From: Sphingobium sufflavum
GTDB lineage: Bacteria > Pseudomonadota > Alphaproteobacteria > Sphingomonadales > Sphingomonadaceae
Assembly (NCBI RefSeq): GCF_021403115.1
Contig: NZ_JAJSSH010000003.1
Span: 1-64,000 of the forward strand
Length of the DNA: 64,000 nucleotides
Direction of reading: 5' to 3'
The notes under the pieces are model-generated. The model was given only the letters and a program-made list of their open reading frames with translations. It ran no database searches and was not told the DNA's origin. The translations under genes and the position numbers were made by a program. Each line of letters starts with the position of its first letter. The first letter of the stretch is position 1. Positions 8,032 through 16,914 of this stretch are shown in pieces.

Positions 8032-8121
8032 ATGAAGATGGTCCCGATGCTCAGCGCCGTTGCGCTGTCGTCCATGCTCACGCTGGTTCCTGTCGCCGGT
8101 TATCTGTTCGGCGGTATCTGA
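8032..8121 (+). CDS. Very small hydrophobic peptide
   Basis: A 29-codon frame, MKMVPMLSAVALSSMLTLVP and then VAGYLFGGI, preceded by TTGGAG eight bases before the ATG. It is one hydrophobic segment with a single positive charge near the start, so it could be a membrane-inserted small protein or a leader peptide. A good intrinsic terminator follows 25 bases after the stop, and the upstream region is shared with the gene at 8504, both of which argue for a real transcription unit. I do not recognise a family. A non-coding RNA from the same unit is the main alternative. Confidence 0.5.
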   Translation: MKMVPMLSAVALSSMLTLVPVAGYLFGGI

Positions 8122-8146
8122 TCCCAGCCTGATTTCAGGATGTATC

Positions 8147-8184
8147 AAAACCGGGGGTGTCCACATTGTGGGCGCCCCTGTTTT
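8147..8184 (+). terminator. Intrinsic terminator after the 29-codon gene
   Basis: A long hairpin of AAAAC-GGGG-GT-CCACA against TTGTGG-CGCCCC-GTTTT, with a T-run at 8180-8184. The A-rich and T-rich ends make it usable in both directions. Confidence 0.7.
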
Positions 8185-8379
8185 GTGTCCGGCGCCGATG
8201 GATTGTGGTGCGGGCGGGTTGGGTAGCCGGAATCCGCTGCGTCACCACTGCCGTGACGGGTGAGGGACGCGCGACCCATGGATCGGTCCGGGATGGCGAT
8301 GGCGGATTGAGTTCCTGTGGCCGGGCAGGGCGGGGCTGTCGCCCTCTGGCGACGAGGCGGCGGCAAGTGCCGGCCCCGG

Positions 8380-8428
8380 TTGCAAAATCTGCAAGTTTAC
8401 CGGTTCACTTTGCATTTGCTGCGTTGCA
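8380..8428 (+). promoter_or_regulatory. TTGCA-box regulatory region, copy 2
   Basis: TTGCA (8380-8384) and TGCAA (8390-8394) form the same five-base-centred palindrome as copy 1. CCGGTT, TTTGCA (8409-8414) and TTGCA (8424-8428) follow in the same order. The region lies 124 bases upstream of the exported-protein gene at 8504. Conservation between two otherwise different genes suggests a shared regulator or a duplicated promoter. Confidence 0.55.
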
Positions 8429-8503
8429 CCAAATGATCCAGTCTCGGTTTTGCGAATAGGACCGAGGAAAAACTGAAACGGCTTCTCAAAAGGGAGATCG
8501 TTC

Positions 8504-8800
8504 ATGACATCGCCAATTTTCAAGCTTGTTCTCGCCGCCGCTGCAATCGCTGTCTCCGTTCCGGCCCTGGCCAAGACGGAAGAAACCAGCTTCCAGCGTG
8601 ACGGTTACACCTATGTCTATAGCGTGACCGAGAAGGGCAGCACGAAGCATATCCGTGGCAAATATTATCCGGGCGGCCGCTCGTTCGCACTGGAAGTGCG
8701 CAACGGCCGGGTCGAGGGTACGGTCGCCGAATCCGGCGTGTCCTTCCCGCTCAGCGCCATCGCACGCCCGACCGGCGATGCGCTGGCCAGCGCCGACTGA
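8504..8800 (+). CDS. Small exported protein of unknown function
   Basis: A 98-residue protein with a clear signal peptide: Lys at position 7, a hydrophobic run at 8-20 and a probable cleavage after PALAK or ALA. The mature part is short and strand-rich (YTYVYSVTEKG, HIRGKYYPGGRSFALEV), without cysteines. It is probably periplasmic. I do not recognise the family. A ribosome binding site AAGGGAG lies eight to ten bases upstream. The upstream region matches that of the 29-codon gene at 8032, so the two are likely co-regulated, and a strong terminator follows. Confidence 0.72.
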   Translation: MTSPIFKLVLAAAAIAVSVPALAKTEETSFQRDGYTYVYSVTEKGSTKHIRGKYYPGGRSFALEVRNGRVEGTVAESGVSFPLSAIARPTGDALASAD

Positions 8801-8881
8801 TCCGGTCCTGACGGACCCGGCCCGGCGGTTCGGCTGAGAGGCCGATCCGCGGGTCGATCGGTCCGCAGGGTGACAGGCAGG

Positions 8882-8914
8882 AAAGGGCGGAGGCTTCGGC
8901 GCCCGCCCTTTTTG
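8882..8914 (+). terminator. Intrinsic terminator after the exported-protein gene
   Basis: AAAGGGCGG (8882-8890) pairs perfectly with CCGCCCTTT (8903-8911) around a 12-base loop containing TTCG, and is followed by a T-run. It ends the transcript of the gene at 8504. Confidence 0.8.
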
Positions 8915-9431
8915 CTGGGGTTTGGGTGGTGGCCGTGTGGGGTGTGGCAGTGTCGGGCCGCCTGACGGGTGGTCAGGTCGCATCCCTTACGCTGGCGGCG
9001 CGTTGGGGGCGGCTGGCCGCTCAGTTCCGGCCGCGCCCTATCGCTCCTCCAGATCAACCGCCATTCAGCGGATGGTGTGGCGAAAAGGTTGGTTTGCCGC
9101 AATCGTTGACGCAAGGGGGTGGCGCGCGCTGCGAGGGCGCGTGCTCAAGGGCCATGCGTAGCGGAAGCTGGGAAATGGGGCGGAGGCCCGCGCCTCGGGT
9201 CCGCCATTCGCAGGGCGGAATGGCGATTAGCCCTTGTACATCCGTTCGCCGCGCTGTTCGGGCGCACCCGCCATCCCGCGCCCAAAGGGCAGGGGGTGCG
9301 CCGACTTAGCGGCGCCAAAGGGGCGAGGCGGTCGATGCCCGGGGGGGCGGGTTGATCAGGCCGCCGAATGAAACGGCCGGCCAAACCCGGCGGGGGGCGC
9401 GGCGGGGGCGCCCGCCCCCCGGCCGCCCCGC
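8915..9431. other. Gene-free region between terminator and glycine-zipper gene
   Basis: About 500 bases of GC-rich sequence between convergent genes. Frames on both strands are Arg/Pro-rich and overlap each other in the manner of GC-rich non-coding DNA. No RNA gene or repeat was recognised. Confidence 0.45.
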
Positions 9432-9752
9432 TCAGCGGCCGCTGCGCGTGGAGTGGATCGACTTGCCGATCAGCGCGCCCGCCGCCGCGCCCAGCAGGGT
9501 GCCGGTGGTGCGCTCGCCGCGCGTGTCGATGGCGCGGCCCGCCAGTGCGCCGCCGACGCCACCGATGATGAGGCCGGTCGTGCCGTCCGACTTCTTGCAA
9601 TATTGGCGACCGTCGCGGCCCCGCCATTCGCTGCGATAATTATCGTCGCGCCAGTCGCGGTCGCGGCGGGCCTGCGCGCCCTCGACGGGCAGCGCCATGC
9701 TGGCGGGAACGGCGAGGGTGGCGGCGGCAAGGCCGAGAATGAGATTACGCAT
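9432..9752 (-). CDS. Glycine-zipper 2TM domain protein
   Basis: A 106-residue exported protein. Residues 1-20 form a signal peptide ending near SMALP. A basic, Asp/Arg-rich stretch follows, then CKKSDGTTGLIIGGVGGALA and GTLLGAAAGALIGKSI, two glycine-zipper hairpins of the type seen in outer-membrane lipoproteins such as SlyB and RcnB-like proteins. The second paralogue in this window (62300-62734) has the same C-terminal layout. The role is unknown; envelope stability is the usual suggestion for the family. Confidence 0.85.
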   Translation of the reverse strand: MRNLILGLAAATLAVPASMALPVEGAQARRDRDWRDDNYRSEWRGRDGRQYCKKSDGTTGLIIGGVGGALAGRAIDTRGERTTGTLLGAAAGALIGKSIHSTRSGR

Positions 9753-9981
9753 GATGGCTCCTCCATAGTCAGGTCGGGTCGCTGTTCAGGCCGGGTGGTC
9801 CATGGCCCGAACGGCGATGTGTGATCTGATGTTTGATCTGGGTTGGTAATGCCCCTATCATGGCGCAGGTTGCATGAACCTGATACAACGAACCAAGGTG
9901 TTGATAAAACAGGGGATAAATTGGACCGCGGTATGCGCTGGACGGTTGGCCCGGCGCGACAAACAGGCTATTCGGGGCGAC

Positions 9982-10428
9982 ATGACACCCAAATTCCTCG
10001 GTCAATCGACGGGCCTGCCCGCCGCCCCGGAGCAGGCGGAACTGGACTATGTGCCCAATCCGCGCCCCGGATCGCCCTATCTGGTCCGCTTCACCGCGCC
10101 GGAATTCACGTCGCTGTGCCCCGTCACCGGCCAGCCGGACTTCGCCCATATCGTCATCGACTATGCGCCGGGCGAGACGATCGTGGAGTCCAAGTCGCTC
10201 AAGCTGTTCCTCGGTTCCTTTCGCAACCATGCCGCCTTTCACGAGGATTGCACGGTGGGCATCGCGCAGCGGCTGGTGGCGGAGATGAAGCCGCTGTGGC
10301 TGCGCATCGGCGGCTATTGGTATCCGCGCGGCGGCATCCCCATCGACGTGTTCTGGCAGACCGACGAACCGCCACGGGGGCTGTGGGTGCCCGCGCAGGA
10401 TGTGCCGGGGTATCGCGGTCGGGGGTGA
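9982..10428 (+). CDS. queF: NADPH-dependent 7-cyano-7-deazaguanine reductase
   Basis: QueF reduces the nitrile preQ0 to preQ1, the last step before the base is exchanged into tRNA for queuosine. This is the unimodular type, 148 residues, with the nucleophilic Cys46 ([13 protein letters not shown]) and the family motif [15 protein letters not shown] at 69-83. The start at 9982 gives the family's normal length; an in-frame ATG at 9874 adds 36 residues rich in Lys/Arg that do not resemble QueF. It stands alone between a glycine-zipper gene and an AT-richer orphan gene, so its partners queC, queD and queE are elsewhere. Confidence 0.94.
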   Translation: MTPKFLGQSTGLPAAPEQAELDYVPNPRPGSPYLVRFTAPEFTSLCPVTGQPDFAHIVIDYAPGETIVESKSLKLFLGSFRNHAAFHEDCTVGIAQRLVAEMKPLWLRIGGYWYPRGGIPIDVFWQTDEPPRGLWVPAQDVPGYRGRG

Positions 10429-10545
10429 GGGGAGACGGGGGCGACCAGTTGTGCTGGGGTGGTCGAGCCGAAGGATGGGCAGGTTCTGGCGGCTGACGAC
10501 CAGTTGCGGATGTTTACTTCTTACGCTGCGTCGTCCGAAAGCAAT

Positions 10546-10851
10546 CTATCGACTAACAAATCGACGCCGGAGTTTCCCCACGACTGAAACGATCAAAGCG
10601 GCAGGCAATCCGCCGACAAGACAGCCTATCGCAACCCAGAGCGCGAGCATGACAAGCATGACAGCGAACATACCTAGATGCTCCCACGTTGATATTCTCC
10701 ATGGTTCCATGAAGATCACGCCCAATCCATAGGAGAGCAGAAACGGCGAGCGAAAGCCGGGGCTAGGTTTTGACAGAATGCTAGCACCAATAATCCACAC
10801 GGCCGTAATGACCGCAGCGAGTGGGATCAGGAGTAGGCCGGAGAAATCCAT
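10546..10851 (-). CDS. Small membrane protein of unknown function
   Basis: A 101-residue protein with three predicted membrane segments: about residues 5-25, 35-50 and 60-92, the last a long Leu/Val/Ala run broken by GCLVGG. It ends with the basic tail GKLRRRFVSR. No family is recognised. The local base composition is AT-richer than the flanking queF and sor genes, and the gene has no evident partner, so it may be a recent arrival. The Met at 10851 begins the frame; no strong ribosome site decides the start. Confidence 0.55.
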   Translation of the reverse strand: MDFSGLLLIPLAAVITAVWIIGASILSKPSPGFRSPFLLSYGLGVIFMEPWRISTWEHLGMFAVMLVMLALWVAIGCLVGGLPAALIVSVVGKLRRRFVSR

Positions 10852-11014
10852 AGCCTCGATCTAGCGTCCACTTTCTCGACTTTCCAGCATGTAAGCAGCC
10901 AGTCCGCTTCCCACCCAATCCGGTCATTGCGCGTGCAGCGAACCGCAGGCAGGCGCAGTATGCCCCCGAAAATATAGACCGAGGGGGCTGCCACCACACC
11001 CCCATCCTCCACCC

Positions 11015-11389
11015 CTACCCCGCCTTCCCCAGCCGCGCGTCGAGCAGGGCGGTGAGGGCGTCGATGTCGGCGGGGGCGATGGGGGCGCCATAGACGGCGA
11101 TCATTTTGTTCACCGAATCCCGCCAGAATTGCGCGCCCTTGCCGCGCGGCTGGGTGGTGAGATAGTCGAGCGAATGGCAGCCGGAACATTGGGCTACCAC
11201 CGCCTGCGCGCCCTCGTCGGACAGGATGGCGGGCACGGTTTCGGGCGCGGGGGTATAGGTCAGCGACCACGCCGCGCCGCTCGCACCGAGGCTGCCCGCG
11301 CAGAGGATGAGCGCGGCGGCGAGGGGGGCGAGGCGATGGGCGCGGTGGGAGAGGGGGCGAAGGTGGCGGCGGGCGGCGGCGCGCATCAT
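11015..11389 (-). CDS. sorB: Cytochrome c subunit of a sulfite dehydrogenase
   Basis: A 124-residue exported c-type cytochrome. An N-terminal basic and hydrophobic segment (residues 1-42) acts as signal peptide, followed by one haem site CSGCH at 68-72 and a later Met (NKMIAVYG, about 96) as probable sixth ligand. The segment between, LDYLTTQPRGKG with QFWRDSVNKM, is the layout of SorB-type subunits that take electrons from the molybdenum subunit. Start ATG at 11389 overlaps the stop of the upstream molybdenum-subunit gene (ATGA), so the two are translationally coupled. The longer frame to 11539 lies inside the upstream gene and is not used. Confidence 0.85.
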   Translation of the reverse strand: MMRAAARRHLRPLSHRAHRLAPLAAALILCAGSLGASGAAWSLTYTPAPETVPAILSDEGAQAVVAQCSGCHSLDYLTTQPRGKGAQFWRDSVNKMIAVYGAPIAPADIDALTALLDARLGKAG

Positions 11390-12606
11390 GCGACCTCCAG
11401 CCGGATCGTCTCGACATTGTTGCGCATATAGCCGGCGGGCTGCCAGCGGGGCTGGAGCGGCTGCGCCTCCCCATCCGTGCCGATGGCGCGCACCATCACG
11501 GCCTGAGTCCCGCTGGGCAGGGTCAGCGGCAGGCGCCATTCGCGGAAGGAATAGCGGCCCAGATCCTGGCCCAGCTGGGCCTCCTGCCAGTGTTGCCCGC
11601 CGTCCGACGATAGCAGCACTTTGGCGATGCCGCCGCCGCCGTTGAAGGCGATGCCGCCCAGCGCCACGGGCCGCCCGGCGCGCACCGCCTGGCCGTCGCG
11701 GTGGCTGGTGAGGAAGGCGCGGATGTTGAGGCGGCCGATGGGGCGGGTCTTGTCCGGCTTTGCCCCCGGCTCCACGCAGGCGCAGTCATTGTCCGGTATG
11801 CGATAGGCGGTCTTCATCCAGTAACCGTCATAGCGGGCGTCCACCACATTGATCTCGCTGAGATGCTTGATCCAGTAGGTGCCATAATGGCCGGGCACGA
11901 CGAGGCGCAGCGGATAGCCGTTGAGGAAGGGCAGGTCCGCGCCGTTCATCGCCCAGGCGACCATCACATCGCCGTCGCGGGCATGGTCGATGTCCAGCGC
12001 CTTGATGAAATCGGGGATGCTGTCGACCGGCGGGTTGTCGAGACCGTTGAAGGTGACCTGCCGCGCGCCCGCCCGGACGCCCGCCCTGTCCAGCAGCGCG
12101 CGCAGCGGCACGCCGCGCCAGCGGGCATTGCCCATCGCGCCATGGCCGAGTTGCCCGCCGCCGACGCGCGGGGTGGAGAAGCCGCGGCTATTGCCGGAGC
12201 ATTGGTTGACGGCGACAATCTCCTGCACCGGGAAATCGCGCTTCAGCTCGGCCAGCGACAGGGACAGCGGCGTGCCGACATGCCCGCCCAGCGACAGGCG
12301 ATAGGTGGCCGGGTCGATGGCGGTGGGCAGGCCCGACAGATGATAGCGCACGAAAAAGGCGTCGTTGGGCGTGACCGGCCCATCGGCGAAGACCGCGAAC
12401 GGGGTTTCCAGTTGCGGCGGGCGGCTCGTCAGCCCGATCAGCGGGCGCTTTTGCGGCAGGCGGACGAGGGGCCGCTCACCATTGTCGAAGGGCAGGCGCA
12501 GCCGGTCGGCGCGGGCCAGCGCGGGCGTAGTCGCCAGCGCGCTCGCCACCCCCGCCACGGTCCCCGCCGCCGCCGTCAGAAAATCCCGCCGGGCCATCAC
12601 CACCAT
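11386..12606 (-). CDS. sorA: Sulfite oxidase family molybdopterin subunit
   Basis: A 406-residue periplasmic enzyme of the sulfite oxidase family. The N-terminus has a Tat-like ARRDFLTAAAG. The molybdenum-ligating cysteine is Cys136 (VNQCSGNSRG), and the dimerisation domain with the Mo-co-type Ig fold follows from about residue 280. Together with the adjacent haem protein it forms a SorAB-type sulfite:cytochrome c oxidoreductase that turns sulfite into sulfate and passes electrons to the respiratory chain. The start is either 12606 or 12597; both precede the twin-arginine motif and no ribosome site decides. Sulfite specificity rests on the SorB-like partner; other sulfite-oxidase homologues accept different substrates. 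Confidence 0.85.
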   Translation of the reverse strand: MVVMARRDFLTAAAGTVAGVASALATTPALARADRLRLPFDNGERPLVRLPQKRPLIGLTSRPPQLETPFAVFADGPVTPNDAFFVRYHLSGLPTAIDPATYRLSLGGHVGTPLSLSLAELKRDFPVQEIVAVNQCSGNSRGFSTPRVGGGQLGHGAMGNARWRGVPLRALLDRAGVRAGARQVTFNGLDNPPVDSIPDFIKALDIDHARDGDVMVAWAMNGADLPFLNGYPLRLVVPGHYGTYWIKHLSEINVVDARYDGYWMKTAYRIPDNDCACVEPGAKPDKTRPIGRLNIRAFLTSHRDGQAVRAGRPVALGGIAFNGGGGIAKVLLSSDGGQHWQEAQLGQDLGRYSFREWRLPLTLPSGTQAVMVRAIGTDGEAQPLQPRWQPAGYMRNNVETIRLEVA

Positions 12607-12721
12607 GTCGCACCATCCCACGCCGCCATCACCCGACCCATATCATAATCGGATCGGTAGAGAAGGGGTGTCGCGTCCCGATGCGTCGAAGGGGTTGCCT
12701 GCCCCGTCGTGGCGGTCACGC

Positions 12722-12752
12722 ACCCGTGCCACCCGTGCCACCCGTGCCACCC
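12722..12752. repeat. Nine-base tandem repeat
   Basis: ACCCGTGCC occurs three times in a row, followed by a partial unit. It lies in the gap between the divergent sorAB operon and the lipoprotein gene, where slippage could change spacing of upstream sites. Confidence 0.7.
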
Positions 12753-12857
12753 CATGGCATCGGGCGATCAGGCAGCGGTTGCCACCTTTCATCCCCCTCT
12801 CTAATGAAACATGCGACTGTGCCGCGTCGTGCGGCAAGAGGGTAAGGACACGCACAG

Positions 12858-13514
12858 GTGCTCAATCGTACAATCGTCGGCCGCACAACGATCGGCCTGG
12901 GCCTGGTGCTGGCCATGCTGTCGGGCTGTTCGCGCAAGGGAGAGGTCGATGAAACCGGCGGTATCGTGCAGATCCGATCCGCCTGCCCCTCTGCCGCGAT
13001 CCCGGCCGGGACCGGCGACATCACCCTGTTCAACCCGGCGGGCAGCAGTGATTCGCGCGCGATCGACGTGGTCGGCGTCATCTCCAACCTGACGTCCACC
13101 TGTTCCGACGCGGGCGAGCAGCTTGCCACGCAGGCGACCTTCACCGTGACCGCGACCCGGACGGACACCGGCGCGGCGCGCGAGGTGGTGCTGCCCTATT
13201 TCTCCGTCGTGGTGCGCGGCGCGACGTCCGTCATCGCCAAGCGCGTCGGGCAGGTCCGCCTGAACTTTGCGCCCGGCGAGGCGCGGGCCAGCGTGACGGC
13301 CAGCGCGGCCAGCTATGTCGACAAGAGCGCGGCGACGCTGCCACCGGAGATCGACAAGGAAATCCGCCGCAACCGCAAGCCGGGCGACGAGGATGCCGCG
13401 ACCGATCCGATGGCGCGCCCCGACGTGCGCGACGCGATCACCCGCACCAGCTTCGAACTGTTGGTGGGGTTCAACCTGACGGCGGCGCAGTTGCAGTATA
13501 ACGCGACGCGATAA
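12858..13514 (+). CDS. Lipoprotein of unknown function
   Basis: A 218-residue lipoprotein: the lipobox LSGC places the modified cysteine at residue 24 after a hydrophobic run. The mature part has Thr/Ala-rich strands and a charged segment EIDKEIRRNRKPGDEDAATD about 165-184. The GTG start at 12858 is preceded by AAGGA nine bases upstream. I do not recognise a characterised family, though similar exported proteins are common beside argS in sphingomonads; that association is from memory. It is probably outer-membrane anchored. It stands apart from argS by about 200 bases. Confidence 0.75.
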   Translation: MLNRTIVGRTTIGLGLVLAMLSGCSRKGEVDETGGIVQIRSACPSAAIPAGTGDITLFNPAGSSDSRAIDVVGVISNLTSTCSDAGEQLATQATFTVTATRTDTGAAREVVLPYFSVVVRGATSVIAKRVGQVRLNFAPGEARASVTASAASYVDKSAATLPPEIDKEIRRNRKPGDEDAATDPMARPDVRDAITRTSFELLVGFNLTAAQLQYNATR

Positions 13515-13711
13515 GCCTATCGCCCGTTCGCGCCACCCCGCCGCGACCCGCTCCATTCCGTGAAGGGAGGAGCGGCGGCAGGACCGGCCCGGACGGGACA
13601 GACCGGAGCATTGCCGGGCGGGCCATGGTGATGGCCAGCGACCCGGCCATGCCGCATGGAAAGACCGAGCGTTTCCGCCCATCGGACACGCTCCAGGTTC
13701 GGGAATTCACA

Positions 13712-15436
13712 GTGACCCTTTACGCACGTTTCGCCGCCCATCTGGACAGCATCCTCGACGGAATGGAGGAGCGGGGGCAGTTGCCCGCCGCGCTGGACCG
13801 CCGCGCCATCGCCATCGAACCGCCGCGCGACGCCAGCCATGGCGACATGGCGATCAACGCCGCGATGGTGCTGGCGAAGCCCGCGAAGACCAACCCCCGC
13901 GCGTTGGCGGAGCTGCTGGTCGCGGAGCTGGAGAAACTGGACGAGGTGGAATCGGTGGCGATCGCCGGGCCGGGCTTCCTGAACCTGACGCTGACCCGCG
14001 CGACATGGGAGGCGGAGCTTAACGCGATACAGGCGGCGGGCGAGGATTTCGGCCGGTCGGACCTGGGCGCGGGCCTGCGCGTCAATGTCGAATATGTCTC
14101 CGCCAACCCGACCGGCCCGATGCATATGGGCCATTGCCGGGGCGCGGTGGTGGGCGACGCGCTCGCCACGCTGCTGGCCTATACCGGCCATCAGGTGACG
14201 CGCGAATATTATGTGAACGACGCGGGCGGGCAGGTGCAGGTGCTGGGCCGATCCGCTCATGTGCGCTATCGCGAGGCGCTGGGCGAAACCGTCGAAGTGC
14301 CGGAGGGCCTGTATCCGGGCGACTATCTGGTGCCGGTGGGTCAGGCGCTGGCGAAGGAATTTGGCGATCGCTATGTCGGCGCGCCGGAGGCGGAATGGCT
14401 GGCGCTGTTCCGCACCCGCGCGGTCGCGGCGATGATGGACATGATCCGCGACGACCTCGCGCTGCTGGGCATCCACCACGACCTGTTCTCGTCCGAGGCG
14501 CAATTGCAGGCGGCGGGCAAGCCGGAGGAGGCGGAGGCGACGCTGCGCGCCCGCGACCTCATCTATGACGGCGTGCTGGAAAAGCCCAAGGGTCAGGCGG
14601 ACGAGGAGTGGGAGCCGGTCGAGCTGCCGCTGTTCCGCTCCACCCAGTTCGGCGACGACCAGGACCGGCCGATCAAGAAGTCCGACGGCACATGGACCTA
14701 TTTCGGCGCGGACATGGCCTATCATTACCAGAAGGCGGCCACGGCGGACCAGCTGATCGACATCTGGGGTGCGGATCATGCGGGCACGGTCAAGCGCATC
14801 ACGGCGGCGGTCGCGGCGCTGACCGGGGGCAAGGTGCCGCTGGACGTCAAGCTGATCCAGATGGTTCGCCTGCTGCGCGACGGCGAGCCGGTGAAAATGT
14901 CCAAGCGGTCCGGCAATTTCGTGACCCTGGCCGAGGTGGTGCAGGAAGTGGGCAAGGATGTCGTCCGCTTCACCATGCTGACCCGCAAGCCGGACGCGCA
15001 GATGGATTTCGACTTCGCCAAGGTGGTGGAGGCGTCGAAGGACAATCCCGTCTTCTACGTCCAATATGCCCATGCGCGGATCAGCTCGCTGGGGCGGCGC
15101 GCGGCGGAGACGTTCGGCGAACTTCCTGCCGTGGACCTGTCCCACCTTGGCACGGACGAGATCGCCTTGGTTAAGGCGGCTGCCAATTTCCCCAGAATCG
15201 TTGAATCTGCGGCCAAGAACCGTGAACCGCACCGCGTCGCCTTTTATCTTTACGATCTGGCGGCGGCGTTTCATGCTTGGTGGAACATGGGGAATGACGA
15301 CCCGGCAAAACGGGTCATCGTGGCAGAGGCACCGGAGGTCAGCGCAGCGCGGCTCTATCTGGGCCGGGCCGTCGGGCAGATCATTCGGAACGGCCTGATG
15401 CTGATGGGTGTGGCAGCGTTGACGGAGATGACGTGA
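13712..15436 (+). CDS. argS: Arginyl-tRNA synthetase
   Basis: A class I synthetase of 574 residues that charges tRNA-Arg. The ATP-binding HIGH motif appears as HMGH at 138-141 (NPTGPMHMGHCRGA), and KMSK is at about 395 (VKMSKRSGN). The N-terminal Add1 tRNA-recognition domain covers residues 1-110 and the DALR anticodon-binding domain the last 120. The GTG at 13712 begins the family's usual MTLYARF-like N-terminus; the in-frame ATG at 13625 would add 29 unrelated residues. The stop overlaps the start of the SPOR-domain gene. Confidence 0.96.
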   Translation: MTLYARFAAHLDSILDGMEERGQLPAALDRRAIAIEPPRDASHGDMAINAAMVLAKPAKTNPRALAELLVAELEKLDEVESVAIAGPGFLNLTLTRATWEAELNAIQAAGEDFGRSDLGAGLRVNVEYVSANPTGPMHMGHCRGAVVGDALATLLAYTGHQVTREYYVNDAGGQVQVLGRSAHVRYREALGETVEVPEGLYPGDYLVPVGQALAKEFGDRYVGAPEAEWLALFRTRAVAAMMDMIRDDLALLGIHHDLFSSEAQLQAAGKPEEAEATLRARDLIYDGVLEKPKGQADEEWEPVELPLFRSTQFGDDQDRPIKKSDGTWTYFGADMAYHYQKAATADQLIDIWGADHAGTVKRITAAVAALTGGKVPLDVKLIQMVRLLRDGEPVKMSKRSGNFVTLAEVVQEVGKDVVRFTMLTRKPDAQMDFDFAKVVEASKDNPVFYVQYAHARISSLGRRAAETFGELPAVDLSHLGTDEIALVKAAANFPRIVESAAKNREPHRVAFYLYDLAAAFHAWWNMGNDDPAKRVIVAEAPEVSAARLYLGRAVGQIIRNGLMLMGVAALTEMT

Positions 15437-16185
15437 TGACGAACGGCGAGGGGGGCGGCCTCAATCTGGAGGATGGCGATCGTCTGCCATGGCTCGAACC
15501 CGCGGATGTCGCGGATGACGGGCAAGTCGTGTCCCCCGCCAAGATCATCGGGCTGGTGCTGATCGGCCTTCTGCTGCTGGGCGTGATCGTCGGCGGCGGC
15601 TACTGGCTCAAGAACCGCGCGCCCGGCGATGCGGGCGGCGAGGCCCGGCTGATCCCCGCGCAGGGCGGCGATTACAAGATCGCGGCGAACGAGAGCGCGG
15701 GCAAGGATTTCAAGGGCACCGGCGACACCAGCTACGCCACCAGCGAGGGCGTGGACACCGACGGCAAGGTCGACGCCAGCCGGATGCCGGAAGCGCCGCT
15801 GGAAGGCATGTCGCGCGGCTCCATCGCCAAGGAGGACGCGCCGCGCGTGCAGACCGCCAGCGCCAAGCCCGCCGCGCAGGTCAGCGCGCCGGTGAAGGAC
15901 GAAACGAAGCGGCCCGCCGCCGCAGCCCCTGCCGCAGGGTCGGCGGGCGGCGGTGCGCTGATCCAGCTCGGCGCCTATGGCAGCGATGCGGTCGCCAAGG
16001 ATGCGTGGAAGAAGCTGTCCAAGCGGTTCGACTATCTGGCCAGCCTGTCCAGCGCCGTGGAAAAGGCCGAAGTGGGCGGCGCGACCGTCTATCGCCTGCG
16101 CGCCGGTGCGGGCAGCGCGAGCAATGCGACCACCCTGTGCGGCCGGTTGAAGGTCGCGGGCGAGAATTGCATCGTCGTGAAGTGA
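15436..16185 (+). CDS. SPOR domain membrane protein
   Basis: A 249-residue single-pass protein: a short acidic cytoplasmic part, a membrane segment at about 37-57 (IIGLVLIGLLLLGVIVGGGY), an Ala/Lys-rich disordered linker, and a C-terminal SPOR domain from about 175 (LIQLGAYGSDAVAKDAWKKL). SPOR domains bind glycan strands stripped of stem peptides at division sites. The start overlaps the argS stop (TGATG), so the two are coupled. In sphingomonads this pair is normally followed by nagZ, scpA, scpB and tat genes; here an AT-richer patch begins instead. Confidence 0.9.
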   Translation: MTNGEGGGLNLEDGDRLPWLEPADVADDGQVVSPAKIIGLVLIGLLLLGVIVGGGYWLKNRAPGDAGGEARLIPAQGGDYKIAANESAGKDFKGTGDTSYATSEGVDTDGKVDASRMPEAPLEGMSRGSIAKEDAPRVQTASAKPAAQVSAPVKDETKRPAAAAPAAGSAGGGALIQLGAYGSDAVAKDAWKKLSKRFDYLASLSSAVEKAEVGGATVYRLRAGAGSASNATTLCGRLKVAGENCIVVK

Positions 16186-16386
16186 TGCGGGCGGCCATGG
16201 CCGGGGGCGAGCGGGTCGGTCGGTGAAGGGACGCATGTCCGGCGGTGTGGTGGCATCGCCTGGGGATTGCCCGTTTCACGCGTGGGCCGGGGCCGCTCAA
16301 ACAATCCTACAGGGTTCATGTCAGGGGCAGAAAGCGGACGGTCGGAAAACGACCATTTGTGGCCACTCAGCCACAAAGTTCTGTTA

Positions 16387-16914
16387 TCAGAAGCCGACTG
16401 TCCGGTCCGGCATCCTTGCTCCTATCAACTTGCGTGCCGACTCAAAATTCTGCTTCACCTCCTGAGAAAGTGGGCTTTCATCCTCATCGCGCGCCAACTT
16501 TCGCATAATTTGCGCCGACCGATCGTCAATTAGCACAGCGATGCTCTCGAATCCGGCTGTTTGGCCATCGTGGATGCCGAAGCCTAAAAAGGCCGAAGCC
16601 AGTTTCTGCCGGTCCCATCCACAACTGTCTGGAAGGCTGGTACTCAACACGGCCTGCTTGCGCTTCTTCTGCTCCGCTTCGGACATCAGCTTTTTCTCTG
16701 TCAGCCACGGCTTCATCTTCATGAAGCGAGGGCTCTCTATAAAGCTATCATAGACGCGCTGAAGGCCGATTTGCTCGCCCAAGCTGTACAGCGACTGCAT
16801 GAAGGCCTGACCGTGAAGCGTGCAGGAGTTACTTACGAACGGAGCAGGCGAAGTAGACGGCATCACGCCCTGGGCCCGGGCTGTTGGCACGCTTATGGCA
16901 AGGCAGAGTACCAT
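16387..16914 (-). CDS. Exported protein of unknown function
   Basis: A 175-residue protein. The first 15 residues (MVLCLAISVPTARAQ) form a signal peptide cleaved after ARA. The mature part has two cysteines (NSCTLHGQ and DSCGWDR) that may form a disulfide, and Lys/Glu-rich helices. No family is recognised. The start at 16914 has a GGCGAG seven bases upstream; an in-frame start at 17052 would hide the signal peptide. Composition is AT-richer than both neighbours. The gene sits at a break in two normally longer clusters (argS-SPOR and astD), so it may have come in with a rearrangement. Confidence 0.6.
   Translation of the reverse strand: MVLCLAISVPTARAQGVMPSTSPAPFVSNSCTLHGQAFMQSLYSLGEQIGLQRVYDSFIESPRFMKMKPWLTEKKLMSEAEQKKRKQAVLSTSLPDSCGWDRQKLASAFLGFGIHDGQTAGFESIAVLIDDRSAQIMRKLARDEDESPLSQEVKQNFESARKLIGARMPDRTVGF

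Noticed and set aside
13517..15274. 585-codon minus-strand frame opposite argS
   Set aside because: Shadow of argS; no family features.
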